Source: Prostheceraeus crozeri
Taxonomy: Eukaryota > Platyhelminthes > Polycladida > Euryleptidae
Reading direction: 5' to 3'
NCBI GenBank assembly: GCA_907163375.1
Contig: CAJQUW010007075.1
Coordinates: forward strand, 1 to 64,000
Length of the DNA stretch: 64,000 nt
In this document: positions 24,646 to 36,864 of the stretch, one piece after another
Position numbering within the stretch: position 1 is the stretch's first letter
Layout: each line of letters begins with the position of its first letter
Notes under the pieces: model-generated
The model's input: only the letters and a program-made list of their open reading frames with translations
Database searches by the model: none
Told to the model about the DNA's origin: nothing
Program-made: the position numbers and the translations under genes

Positions 24646-27600
24646 ATGTATGAACTCTTTTGTGCCTACTCCCTATTTTTGAAGTTGCGCCTACTTCCCC
24701 GATGGCTTTTTTCCTCCACTGCAAGAAATTGGAGTTCACTCATTCAGTCTTCTTCAATTTCCCTAAGCATCATAAGTCATGTAAGTGGATGGAGAAGGCC
24801 AATATGGTTCAGGATGAAAAGACCTCTATCAATTATGCCACCATTGACAGCTTCCCAATATGAGACTGGTTCATTGCTGGAACCACCTGGACAGAAGATA
24901 AAGCACTTCTTATTGGGTTCGGTGAAGACAACAGAATCTCAGCACTATCGAAGGCAACTGTGTGACATTCTGTGCATAAATGACGAAGCCGCATCCGAGG
25001 GAGTCGTTAAGGTCTCCTCCCGGTGCAGCATCGCACCAGTATAAGCGATTATTTCAATAATCATTTGCGTGCACCGATTCACGAACAGGAGCCAGTTTTG
25101 TTCTTCGAAAACGAGGCTTCCACGACCCTGAGACAGGTATTACCACCAACACCTCAGAATCTTTTAACAATGTCATGAAGGCGGCATTGGATAGGAATGT
25201 GATGCCTTTTCACATCCTGATTTTGGCACAACAACAACAACAGGTATTTTACGCAACCCTTTTCCACAAGTAAGTCCTTCGAATGGAGAGGGTAATTGGA
25301 AGATTCCAGCAAACGCAGATATCCCCATCCGCCTCAAACTCCTCACAAGAAAACGCAGCCCATGAACCCCGACGAGCACCGTGGTGTACTCAGGGATGCC
25401 ATAAGACTGAACCCCATTCGCGGACAGAAAGCGCCCCCGAGACCTTCCTATCGTTTTGCTAGCCCAACGGGACATCCAACAGAATCAAGTCCTCCACATT
25501 CCTCAGGGACATGTGTTTCTGGTCACCGGCGTGAATGGCGAGGAAAATGTGGTCAGGATACAACCAAAGGAAACATGCAGTTGCCTGGCCACTGTGTCCG
25601 GTTGGCATATTTTGGCTGTGCGGCTAAGTGTTGGCTTCAGCAAGACTCGACTGGTCCGAAAGTGTCCCTGACAAGAATGCTGCGAAAGAAAAAAGGAAAG
25701 AATCGGAACGGAATATGTCGTGGAAGGAAGTAACCTCGCGATGAGAGCGATGTAACAACCGTGGAGGCTGAGGCATGATTCCTGAATTCGCAGAGTGCAA
25801 CTTCTTAGAGAGAGTCCGTTTTCCGAGACAGTTGAGGAGACATCATGTTGTCAATTCCCAGTCCATAAGAAGGAAAACATTTCATTTATCACGTTTTCCT
25901 CTCTTTTCTGGTGCCTTGTTCCTCATTATTTTGCGTATGCACGTCCACCACTGATGGACTAGCAATGTTTCGTGCATACATTTACAGTGGCATCTTTTAC
26001 CTCGCAACCTAAGTCTGCATTCTCACATTTTTTCAGCAAAAGCTTCCATGAATTATGAAAGTAATTTATAATTCTATGTTTTGATTGAGAAAGTAAATTC
26101 AGTTGTGTCATCTTTTCGACATAACACTCTTCTTTCAAATTTGTTGGAGAAAGCTGCCAACTATCCTATAATTGAAGGCAAATTACCCACTTCATGCGAT
26201 TATTGTCGTTAACAAATTGACGTCGATGCAAGGTCCTCATCAATATTCAATGCGTTGAATTCCTTCCTGTTTAGGATTTTTCTCATCGTTAGTCAAATCG
26301 TTACTCAGTTTTGTTAAAAAGTTGAAACATTTTTTTGCTATAAGCAATATTTTATTTTATTTTATTAGAACAAAATTTATGAGTGTTCATAACAAAGTTT
26401 TGAATATAAAAAAATCACCTCTTCCATAATTCCAGCGATCATGGCTTTATCTGACGAAGAAAAACAGAGATCAGTAGTACTACAGAATAATGCACGATTT
26501 CAGAAAGTAACAACATGACTTTCTCAATAAAGACATGTAGAAAAGAAAAGTAAACTGGATCTGTGACCCTAAAGATGGACATTTTTTATATTATCAAAAA
26601 TTGGCAAAGGTATTTTCAAAGATAAGCTCGGTATGTCACCAAGTTTCGTGAAATACATTAATAGTTCATTTTTCACTTACCATAGCAAACAGGCATTTCT
26701 CAGCTGTTCTAGTTTATAAAAAAACAATTCTAACTGATCAACCAACCTAAACAGTTATCACGTTCACCATGTCAGCTGACATATTATTGTTTCTCAACCT
26801 TCCTCGTTATCTCTCAGCACTAAATAATTTATGGTAATGACAAAACAAGTTTATAAACTGAAATCAGGCCTTCACCCATGGGGGAAGGGCGGCAGGGGGT
26901 ACTGGCTACTCTTCAGGCAATAACGGGGACTCGTGGTCCGAATTCGAGCTCTTGCCCCACATGCCGCTTCCACATATTGCATGATACACCGCGAAGCACT
27001 CGCGGCGAAGAAACTTGCGGAGGGAGCAAAGGAATAGTCACCGCCAACAGAGCTGATGCGTGATGTATACGTAAATATAACTTCAGCTCAACCACTTGTC
27101 TATACAACTGATGCAACTCGCTCCAAAACAACTGTTAAACTCAGTCACTCCTCTCTAAACAACTCATATTCGTACCCAAACAACTGTTTAAACGCAACGA
27201 TTCTCTTTAAAAAAACTCATTCGCACACAAACGACAATCAAACTGAGTGACGCCTGTCTAAACAACTCATATTCGTACCCAAACAGCTGCTTAACTCATC
27301 AGATCCTGTCCTAAACAACTCATATTTGTACCCAAATAACTTTTCAACCTCAGCTTGACATACAGCTTTTAAACTGATGTTCTGATTAATAACTTGCTAT
27401 TGTGATAGATAGATGGATTTTTATTCTAGATTGCCGCATCAATGGACTTCAGTGGAGGAACACGGAACGATGAATGTGTCTAGGATGAAGAATGTCCTAT
27501 GTTCAACTGTCGCGGTGGAACTGACAATTTCCACAAAGAAATCTGGAAGGAAATTGATCCGACGGCTCATTCGCTTCTCGCAGTGCCTCTAAAACATGTA

Positions 27601-27732
27601 TTCTACGCATCCCTCTTCCACAAGGCCCTCGACACAGAGGCTGAATGGAAGATTCCAACAAACAACGGATCCAACAGAATCAACTCCTCCACATTCCTCA
27701 GAGACAAGTGTTTCTGGTCACCGCCGACGTGA
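24646..27732 (+). repeat. Array unit 5 (3087 bp), many single-base differences
   Basis: A full unit with an unusual load of one-base insertions and deletions, mostly between about 24850 and 27480. Examples are CTTCCCAATATG, a scrambled patch at 25700-25810, and extra bases in homopolymers. Neighbouring units lack these, so they may be residual assembly error or real divergence of this copy. Confidence 0.9.
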
Positions 27733-30700
27733 ATGTATCAACTCTTTTGTGCCCACTCCCTATTTTTGAAGTTGCGCCTACTTCCCCGATGGCTTTTTTC
27801 CTCCACTGCAAGAAATTGGAGTTCACTCATTCAGTCTTCTTCAATTTCCCCAAGCATCATAAGTCATGTAAGTGGATGGAGAAGGCCAATATGGTTCAGG
27901 ATGAAAAGACCTCTATCAATTATGCCACCATTGACAGCTTCCCAGATATGAGACTGGTTCATTGCTGGAACCACCTGGACCAGAAGATAAAGCACTTCTT
28001 ATTGGGTTCGGTGAAGACAACAGAATCTCAGCACTATCGAAGGCAACTGTGTGACATTCTGTGCATAAATGACGAAGCCGCATCCGAGGGAGTCGTTAAG
28101 GTCTCCTCCCGGTGCAGCATCGCATCGGTATAAGCGATTATTTCAATAATCATTTGCGTGCACCGATTCACGAACAGGAGCCAGTTTTGTTCTTCGAAAA
28201 CGAGGCTTCCACGACCCTGAGACAGGTATTACCACCAACACCTCAGAATCTTTTAACAATGTCATGAAGGCGGCATTGGATAGGAATGTGATGCCTTTTC
28301 ACATCCTGATTTTGGCACAACAACAACAACAGGTATTTTACGCAACCCTTTTCCACAAGTAAGTCCTTCGATGGAGAGGGTAATTGGAAGATTCCAGCAA
28401 ACGCAGATATCCCCATCCGCCTCAAACTACTCACAAGCAAACGCAGCCCATGAACCCCGACGAGCACCGTGGTGTACTCAGGGATGCCATAAGACTGAAC
28501 CCCATTCGCGGACAGAAAGCGCCCCCGAGACCTTCCTATTGTTTTGCCAGCCCAACGGGACATCCAACAGAATCAAGTCCTTCACATTCTTCAAAGACAT
28601 GTGTTTCTGGTCACCGGCGTGAATGGCGAGGAAAATGTGGTCAGGATACAACCAAAGGAAACATACAGTTGCCTGGCCACTGTGTCCGGTTGGCATATTT
28701 TGGCTGTGCGGCTAAGTGTTGGCTTCAGCAAGACTCGACCGGTCCCGAAATTGTCCCTGACAAGAATGCTGCGAAAGAAAAAAGGAAAGAACGGAACGGA
28801 ATGTCTGGAAGGAAGAAACCTCGCATAGGCGATGTAACAACCGTGGAGGCTGAGGCAGTTCCTGATTCGCAGAGTGCAACTTCTAAGAAGAGTCCGTTTT
28901 CCGAGACAGTTGAGGAGACATCATGTTGTCAATTCCCAGCTCCATAAGAAGGAAAACATTCATTTATCACGCTTTTCCTCTCTTTTCTGGTGCCTGTTCC
29001 TCATTATTTTGCGTATGCACGTCCACCACTGATGGACTAGCAATGTTTCGTGCATACATTTACAGTGGCATCTTTTACCTCGCAACCTAAGTCTGCATTC
29101 TCACATTTTTCAGCAAAAGCTTCCATGAATTATGAATGTAATTTATAATTCTATGTTTTGATTGAGAAAGTAAATTCAGTTGTGTCATCTTTTCGACATA
29201 ACACTCTTCTTTCAAATTTGTTGGAGAAAGCTGCCAACTATCCTATAATTGAAGGCAAATTACCCACTTCATGCGATTATTGTCGTTAACAAATTGACGT
29301 CGATGCAAGGTCCTCATCAATATTCAATGCGTTGAATTCCTTCCTGTTTAGGATTTTTCTCATCGTTAGTCAAATCGTTACTCAGTTTTGTTAAAAAGTT
29401 GAAACATTTTTTTGCTATAAGCAATATTTTATTTTATTTTATTAGAACAAAATTTATGAGTGTTCATAACAAAGTTTTGAATATAAAAAAATCACCTCTT
29501 CCATAATTCCAGGCGATCATGGCTTTATCTGACGAAGAAAAACAGAGATCAGTAGTACTACAGAATAATGCACGATTTCAGAAAGTACAACATGACTTTC
29601 TCAATAAAGACATGTAGAAAAGAAAAGTAAACTGGATCTGTGACCCTAAAGATGGACATTTTTATATTATCAAAATTGGCAAAGGTATTTTCAAAGATAA
29701 GCTCGGTATGTCACCAAGTTTCGTGAAATACATTAATAGTTCATTTTTCACTTACCATAGCAAACAGCATTTCTCAGCTGTTCTAGTTTATAAAAAAACA
29801 ATTCTAACTGATCACAACCTAAACAGTTATCACGTTCACCATGTCAGCTGACATATTATTGTTTCTCAACCTTCCTCGTTATCTCTCAGCACTAAATAAT
29901 TCATGGTAATGACAAAACAAGTTTATAAACTGAAATCAGGCCTTCACCCATGGGGGGAAGGGCGGCAGGGGGTACTGGCTACTCTTCAGGCAATAACGGG
30001 GACTCGTGGTCCGAATTCGAGCTCTTGCCCCACATGCCGCTTCCACATATTGCATGATACACCGCGAAGCACTCGCGGCGAAGAAACTTGCGGAGGGAGC
30101 AAAGGAATAGTCACCGCCAACAGAGCTGATGCGTGATGTAGTACGTAAATATAACTTCAGCTCAACCACTTGTCTATACAACTGATGCAACTCGCTCCAA
30201 AACAACTGTTAAACTTAGTCACTCCTCTCTAAACAACTCATATTCGTACCCAAACAACTGTTAAACGCAACGATTCCTCTTTAAAAAAACTCATTCGCAC
30301 ACAAACGACAATCAAACTGAGTGACGCCTGTCTAAACAACTCATATTCGTACCCAAACAGCTGCTTAACTCATCAGATCTGTCTAAACAACTCATATTTG
30401 TACCCAAATAACTTTTCAACCTCAGCTTGACATACAGCTTTTAAACTGATGTTCTGATTAATAACTTGCTATTGTGATAGATAGATGGATTTTTATTCTA
30501 GATTGCCGCATCAATGGACTTCAGTGGAGGAACACGGGAACGATGAATGTGTCTAGGATGAAGAATGTCCTATGTTCAACTGTCGCGGTGGAACTGACAA
30601 TTTCCACAAAGAAATCTGGAAGGAAATTGATCCGACGGCTCATTCGCTTCTCGCAGTGCCTCTAAAACATGTATTCTACGCATCCCTCTTCCACAAGGCC

Positions 30701-30805
30701 CTCGACACAGAGGCTGAATGGAAGATTCCAACAAACAACGGATCCAACAGAATCAACTCCTCCACATTCCTCAGAGACAAGTGTTTCTGGTCACCGCCGA
30801 CGTGA
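27733..30805 (+). repeat. Array unit 6 (3073 bp)
   Basis: A full unit, nearly identical to unit 7. They share CAATTTCCCCAAGC (other units have CCCTAAGC). Its terminal piece A has AACAACGGATCC, as does the end of unit 5. Confidence 0.9.
30572..30805 (+). pseudogene. MULE transposase piece A at a unit end (example: end of unit 6)
   Basis: This 77-codon frame reads VPLKHVFYASLFHKALDTEAEWKIPTNN..INSSTFLRDKCFWSPPT. At DNA level it is a diverged, internally deleted version of piece B: GTATTCTACGCATCCCTCTT matches GTATTTTACGCAACCCTTTT, and CTGGTCACCGCCGACGTGAATG matches CTGGTCACCGGCGTGAATG. The copies recur at 15678, 18827, 21441, 24412, 27499, 30572 and 33646. Each unit therefore holds two unequal pieces of the same transposase family. 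Confidence 0.6.
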
Positions 30806-32020
30806 ATGTATCAACTCTTTTGTGCCCACTCCCTATTTTTGAAGTTGCGCCTACTTCCCCGATGGCTTTTTTCCTCCACTGCAAGAAATTGGAGTTCACT
30901 CATTCAGTCTTCTTCAATTTCCCCAAGCATCATAAGTCATGTAAGTGGATGGAGAAGGCCAATATGGTTCAGGATGAAAAGACCTCTATCAATTATGCCA
31001 CCATTGACAGCTTCCCAGATATGAGACTGGTTCATTGCTGGAACCACCTGGACCAGAAGATAAAGCACTTCTTATTGGGTTCGGTGAAGACAACAGAATC
31101 TCAGCACTATCGAAGGCAACTGTGTGACATTCTGTGCATAAATGACGAAGCCGCATCCGAGGGAGTCGTTAAGGTCTCCTCCCGGTGCAGCATCGCATCG
31201 GTATAAGCGATTATTTCAATAATCATTTGCGTGCACCGATTCACGAACAGGAGCCAGTTTTGTTCTTCGAAAAACGAGGCTTCCACGACCCTGAGACAGG
31301 TATTACCACCAACACCTCAGAATCTTTTAACAATGTCATGAAGGCGGCATTGGATAGGAATGTGATGCCTTTTCACATCCTGATTTTGGCACAACAACAA
31401 CAACAGGTATTTCACGCAACCCTTTTCCACAAGTAAGTCCTTCGATGGAGAGGGTAATTGGAAGATTCCAGCAAACGCAGATATCCCCATCCGCCTCAAA
31501 CTCCTCACAAGAAAACGCAGCCCATGAACCCCGACGAGCACCGTGGTGTACTCAGGGATGCCCTAAGACTGAACCCCATTCGCGGACAGAAAGCGCCCCG
31601 AGACCTTCCTATCGTTTTGCTAGCCCAACGGGACATCCAACAGAATCAAGTCCTCCACATTCCTCAGAGACATGTGTTTCTGGTCACCGGCGTGAATGGC
31701 GAGGAAAATGTGGTCAGGATACAACCGAAGGAAACATGCAGTTGCCTGGCCACTGTGTCCGGTTGGCATATTTTGGCTGTGCGGCTAAGTGTTGGCTTCA
31801 GCAAGACTCGACCGGTCCCGAAAGTGTCCCTGACAAGAATGCTGCGAAAGAAAAAAGGAAAGAACGGAACGGAATGTCTGGAAGGAAGAAACCTCGCATA
31901 GGCGATGTGACAACCGTGGAGGCTGAGGCAGTTCCTGATTCGCAGAGTGCAACTTCTAAGAAGAGTCCGTTTTCCGAGACAGTTGAGGAGACATCATGTT
32001 GTCAATTCCCAGCTCCATAA
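30806..32020 (+). pseudogene. Mutator-like (MULE/SWIM) transposase piece B, best copy (unit 7)
   Basis: This is the C-terminal two thirds of a Mutator-like DDE transposase, described here for all units. Visible in order: YVSTLL..FEVAP..AFFLHCKK (strands after the first catalytic Asp); QDEKTSINYATIDSFPDMRLVHCWNH (second Asp region, a strong family signature); RAPIHEQEPVLF and GITTNTSESFNNVMKAALDR (third acidic residue, Glu of SES); a short QQQQQ run; RIQPKETCSCLATVSGWHILAVRLSVG, a SWIM-like CxC..H zinc finger in which the third Cys appears as Gly; and a basic tail (RKERNGMSGRKKPRIGD). The pieces lie in different frames, with shifts near 31200, 31430 and the middle. The first Asp region is missing, so it cannot be an active enzyme. 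Confidence 0.75.
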
Positions 32021-33880
32021 GAAGGAAAACATTCATTTATCACGCTTTTCCTCTCTTTTCTGGTGCCTGTTCCTCATTATTTTGCGTATGCACGTCCACC
32101 ACTGATGGACTAGCAATGTTTCGTGCATACATTTACAGTGGCATCTTTTACCTCGCAACCTAAGTCTGCATTCTCACATTTTTCAGCAAAAGCTTCCATG
32201 AATTATGAATGTAATTTATAATTCTATGTTTTGATTGAGAAAGTAAATTCAGTTGTGTCATCTTTTCGACATAACACTCTTCTTTCAAATTTGTTGGAGA
32301 AAGCTGCCAACTATCCTATAATTGAAGGCAAATTACCCACTTCATGCGATTATTGTCGTTAACAAATTGACGTCGATGCAAGGTCCTCATCAATATTCAA
32401 TGCGTTGAATTCCTTCCTGTTTAGGATTTTTCTCATCGTTAGTCAAATCGTTACTCAGTTTTGTTAAAAAGTTGAAACATTTTTTTGCTATAAGCAATAT
32501 TTTATTTTATTTTATTAGAACAAAATTTATGAGTGTTCATAACAAAGTTTTGAATATAAAAAAATCACCTCTTCCATAATTCCAGGCGATCATGGCTTTA
32601 TCTGACGAAGAAAAACAGAGATCAGTAGTACTACAGAATAATGCACGATTTCAGAAAGTACAACATGACTTTCTCAATAAAGACATGTAGAAAAGAAAAG
32701 TAAACTGGATCTGTGACCCTAAAGATGGACATTTTTATATTATCAAAATTGGCAAAGGTATTTTCAAAGATAAGCTCGGTATGTCACCAAGTTTCGTGAA
32801 ATACATTAATAGTTCATTTTTCACTTACCATAGCAAACAGCATTTCTCAGCTGTTCTAGTTTATAAAAAAACAATTCTAACTGATCACAACCTAAACAGT
32901 TATCACGTTCACCATGTCAGCTGACATATTATTGTTTCTCAACCTTCCTCGTTATCTCTCAGCACTAAATAATTTATGGTAATGACAAAACAAGTTTATA
33001 AACTGAAATCAGGCCTTCACCCATGGGGGGAAGGGCGGCAGGGGGTACTGGCTACTCTTCAGGCAATAACGGGGATTCGTGGTCCGAATTCGAGCTCTTG
33101 CCCCACATGCCGCTTCCACATATTGCATGATACACCGCGAAGCACTCGCGGCGAAGAAACTTGCGGAGGGAGCAAAGGAATAGTCACCGCCAACAGAGCT
33201 GATGCGTGATGTAGTACGTAAATATAACTTCAGCTCAACCACTTGTCTATACAACTGATGCAACTCGCTCCAAAACAACTGTTAAACTTAGTCACTCCTC
33301 TCTAAACAACTCATATTCGTACCCAAACAACTGTTAAACGCAACGATTCCTCTTTAAAAAAACTCATTCGCACACAAACGACAATCAAACTGAGTGACGC
33401 CTGTCTAAACAACTCATATTCGTACCCAAACAGCTGCTAAACTCATCAGCTCCTGTCTAAACAACTCATATTTGTACCCAAATAACTTTTCAACCTCAGC
33501 TTGACATACAGCTTTTAAACTGATGTTCTGATTAATAACTTGCTATTGTGATAGATAGATGGATTTTTATTCTAGATTGCCGCATCAATGGACTTCAGTG
33601 GAGGAACACGGGAACGATGAATGTGTCTAGGATGAAGAATGTCCTATGTTCAACTGTCGCGGTGGAACTGACAATTTCCACAAAGAAATCTGGAAGGAAA
33701 TTGATCCGACGGCTCATTCGCTTCTCGCAGTGCCTCTAAAACATGTATTCTACGCATCCCTCTTCCACAAGGCCCTCGACACAGAGGCTGAATGGAAGAT
33801 TCCAAACACACAACGGATCCAACAGAATCAACTCCTCCACATTCCTCAGAGACAAGTGTTTCTGGTCACCGCCGACGTGA
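30806..33880 (+). repeat. Array unit 7 (3075 bp)
   Basis: A full unit. An extra A at about 31270 (GAAAAACGAGG) keeps the MULE frame open across the third catalytic region. Its minisatellite has the CAGCTGCTAAACTCATCAGC variant also seen at the end of unit 3. Confidence 0.9.
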
Positions 33881-35170
33881 ATGTATCAACTCTTTTGTGC
33901 CCACTCCCTATTTTTGAAGTTGCGCCTGCTTCCCCGATGGCTTTTTTCCTCCACTGCAAGAAATTGGAGTTCACTCATTCAGTCTTCTTCAATTTCCCTA
34001 AGCATCATAAGTCATGTAAGTGGATGGAGAAGGCCAATATGGTTCAGGATGAAAAGACCTCTATCAATTATGCCACCATTGACAGCTTCCCAGATATGAG
34101 ACTGGTTCATTGCTGGAACCACCTGGACCAGAAGATAAAGCACTTCTTATTGGGTTCGGTGAAGACAACAGAATCTCAGCACTATCGAAGGCAACTGTGT
34201 GACATTCTGTGCATAAATGACGAAGCCGCATCCGAGGGAGTCGTTAAGGTCTCCTCCCGGTGCATCATCGCATCGGTATAAGCGATTATTTCAATAATCA
34301 TTTGCGTGCACCGATTCACGAACAGGAGCCAGTTTTGTTCTTCGAAAACGAGGCTTCCACGACCCTGAGACAGGTATTACCACCAACACCTCAGAATCTT
34401 TTAACAATGTCATGAAGGCGGCATTGGATAGGAAGAATGCTGCGAAAGAAAAAAGGAAAGAACGGAACGGAATGTCTGGAAGGAAGTAACCTCGCATAGG
34501 CGATGTGACAACCGTGGAGGCTGAGGCAGTTCCTGATTCGCAGAGTGCAACTTCTAAGAAGAGTCCGTTTTCCGAGACAGTTGAGGAGACATCATGTTGT
34601 CAATTCCCAGCTCCGTAAGAAGGAAAACATTCATTTATCACGCTTTTCCTCTCTTTTCTGGTGCCTGTTCCTCATTATTTTGCATATGCACGTCCACCAC
34701 TGATGGACTAGCAATGTTTCGTGCATACATTTACAGTGGCATCTTTTACCTCGCAACCTAAGTCTGCATTCTCACATTTTTCAGCAAAAGCTTCCATGAA
34801 TTATGAAAGTAATTTATAATTCTATGTTTTGATTGAGAAAGTAAATTCAGTTGTGTCATCTTTTCGACATAACACTCTTCTTTCAAATTTGTTGGAGAAA
34901 GCTGCCAACTATCCTATAATTGAAGGCAAATTACACACTTCATGCGATTATTGTCGTTAACAAATTGACGTCGATGCAAGGTCCTCATCAATATTCAATG
35001 CGTTGAATTCCTTCCTGTTTATGATTTTTCTCATCGTTAGTCAAATCGTTACTCAGTTTTGTTAAAAAGTTGAAACATGTTTTTGCTATAAGCAATATTT
35101 TATTTTATTTTATTAGAACAAAATTTATGAGTGTTCATAACAAAGTTTTGAATATAAAAAAATCACCTCT
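33881..35170 (+). repeat. Array unit 8, truncated, with the 477-bp deletion
   Basis: It has the same deletion junction as unit 3 (near 34432) and the same GCGCCTGCTTCCCC variant. It stops at CACCTCTTCC, before the MALS frame. Confidence 0.9.
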
Positions 35171-35370
35171 TCCCCGATGGCTTTTTTCCTCCACTGCAAG
35201 AAATTGGAGTTCACTCATTCAGTCTTCTTCAATTTCCTGAAGCATCATAAGTCATGTAAGTGGATGGAGAAGGTCAATATGGTTCAGGATGAAAAGACCT
35301 CTATCAATTATGCCACCATTGACAGCTTCCCAGATATGAGACTGGTTCATTGCTGGAACCACCTGGACCA
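35171..35370 (+). repeat. Array fragment 9, right edge of the array
   Basis: About 200 bp of MULE piece B (KKLEFTHSVFFNF to CWNHLD) are joined to unit 8 at a CTTCC microhomology. Identity ends at 35370, where CTGGACCA is followed by CTTGG instead of GAAG. Confidence 0.9.
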
Positions 35371-36130
35371 CTTGGTCCGTTATCGCATCTCGGTGCCATG
35401 TGGGCTCAGTTTTTGGATACTTAGAAATTGACGCTTAATAGTAATATTGCTGTAGATAATGATGTAATACAGTTGAGAAAATTGATCATCTGACACATGG
35501 TTGCCTCAATTTCAAAATAGATGTCACAATTTGTTTGATGTCGGGTAGGTAGGGGCTTCACTTTATCGGTCCGTCATGTTAAGCCCCGGAGATTCCCACA
35601 TAGCTACTCATTATCTTATAATATCGGCTTGTTAAAATCAATAACGGATAAACAAATTAATTCTCTAACATATGTGGTCCTACACAATTTTCAAATGGAT
35701 GATTATCTTATTATATCGGGTAGGTAGGTGCTTGCCTTCATCGGTCCGTTATGGATGAGCCCCTTGAGCCCCGCGATAGCCTATTCCATTTATTAACTCA
35801 GAATTTCTCGATAAATACGATGAGTTTCATTAAATCCTTATGAAAACAAGTGCATATGGCTCATATAAGCAAATTTTTAAGAGGGCAGCTCGTAGACTAT
35901 CAATTTAGTAGTAAGTACGTACGTTAAGCAGGTCAATTTAGACCCTCTATATTAAGTTTAATGATACAGACAGGTACATCATTTCGTCTATATTTACATT
36001 ATATTTTTCCTTCTAATTTCCTCATATACATTACTTCGAATAGTGTATTCATAGAAATAACTTTTGTGTATATAACCCTTTGGATAAGTCAATGGAAAAA
36101 ATTTAATATTGTTTAATTATTCTGGCTATA
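35371..36130. other. Unassigned DNA between the array and piggyBac 1
   Basis: AT-rich, without a gene. It holds two similar ~60-bp segments at about 35540-35600 and 35717-35780, both reading TCGGGTAGGTAGG, GCTT, ATCGGTCCGT and AGCCCC in the same order. They may be short dispersed repeats. Confidence 0.5.
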
Positions 36131-36148
36131 TTAACGGTTGGAGGACAA

Positions 36149-36169
36149 CCTGGGTGTAACACACCCAGG
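36149..36169. repeat. piggyBac 1 left palindrome, outer copy
   Basis: A 21-bp palindrome CCTGGGTGT-AAC-ACACCCAGG beginning 14 nt after the left TTAA. A likely transposase binding site by analogy with piggyBac subterminal repeats. Confidence 0.75.
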
Positions 36170-36327
36170 TGAAAAATTCAATTTCGTCTCATTTCTTAAC
36201 TATTGCGATTTTAAGAGTTGAAACTTCATGACTTTGTGCGTCTAGGTGAGAGCAATTTATGACCAAAAAATCAAGCAAAAAGAATAAATATTTTAGGCGC
36301 AATTGATAGATAATAGTTAAAGGACAA

Positions 36328-36348
36328 CCTGGGTGTAATACACCCAGG
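36328..36348. repeat. piggyBac 1 left palindrome, inner copy
   Basis: The same palindrome with AAT in the centre, preceded like the outer copy by GGACAA. Start-to-start distance to the outer copy is 179 bp. Confidence 0.75.
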
Positions 36349-36864
36349 TGTGATTATTGCATTCCACTGAGCAACGGCTGAGGCGAATTTTGACTTCAAC
36401 GACTAAAGTACAGTGATTCAAGCGCTACTCGGCCGTCGGATGGCAGAACCACGTAGTTTAAACTACGTGTTTTTGCCGCCCAAGCTCAAAAAAAAGTTTC
36501 TCTTCCTTGTCCTACATGATGGTATTTATATTATATCGCCTGTCTGCATCATAAGCAAAATAATTTTTCTAATACCCGCGTACTTCGAAAAAGCTGGAAT
36601 ATATGGCATGTCAGAAGTCCTTCCTTTAATCCACGACTGTTGAGTTGCGTATGAAATATGCTTTGATTTCTTAATGGCAAAGCAGAACCACCCAGTAGAT
36701 CTTTTGTCTCCCAATCCTAATAATTTGGCATGGCAAATCTACTTACTTCAAACTACGTGTTTTTGCTGCTGTTGCAAGTAGCTGAACATATCCACGCAGT
36801 TTGAAATTATAGTCAACTTAACCTCAAATTCAATCAGTCATACGGATTCGAATCGAAGCTCTGT

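Larger units (their letters stand above)
12887..35370 (+). repeat. Tandem array of eight ~3-kb chimeric transposon units plus a fragment
   Basis: Head-to-tail units begin at the same word (ATGTATCAACTC) at 12887, 15912, 19061, 21675, 24646 (TATGAACTC there), 27733, 30806 and 33881, with a fragment at 35171. Full units are about 3.0-3.15 kb and nearly identical. Order within a unit: MULE transposase piece B (catalytic middle, SWIM-like finger, basic tail); a frame starting MALSDEEK with an internal TAG; a short hAT piece; a ~52-bp minisatellite; MULE piece A (middle plus start of the finger), which runs into piece B of the next unit. The unit junction GACGTGAATG|TATCAACTC fuses the finger of A to the catalytic core of B. 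This suggests the array arose by unequal or illegitimate exchange between two decayed MULE copies. No frame spans a whole transposase, so amplification was probably passive. Confidence 0.93.

Noticed and set aside
12887-35370. The regular array as a CRISPR locus or rDNA-type array
   Set aside because: Units are ~3 kb with decayed transposase pieces, not short repeats with unique spacers, and no rRNA sequence was recognised.
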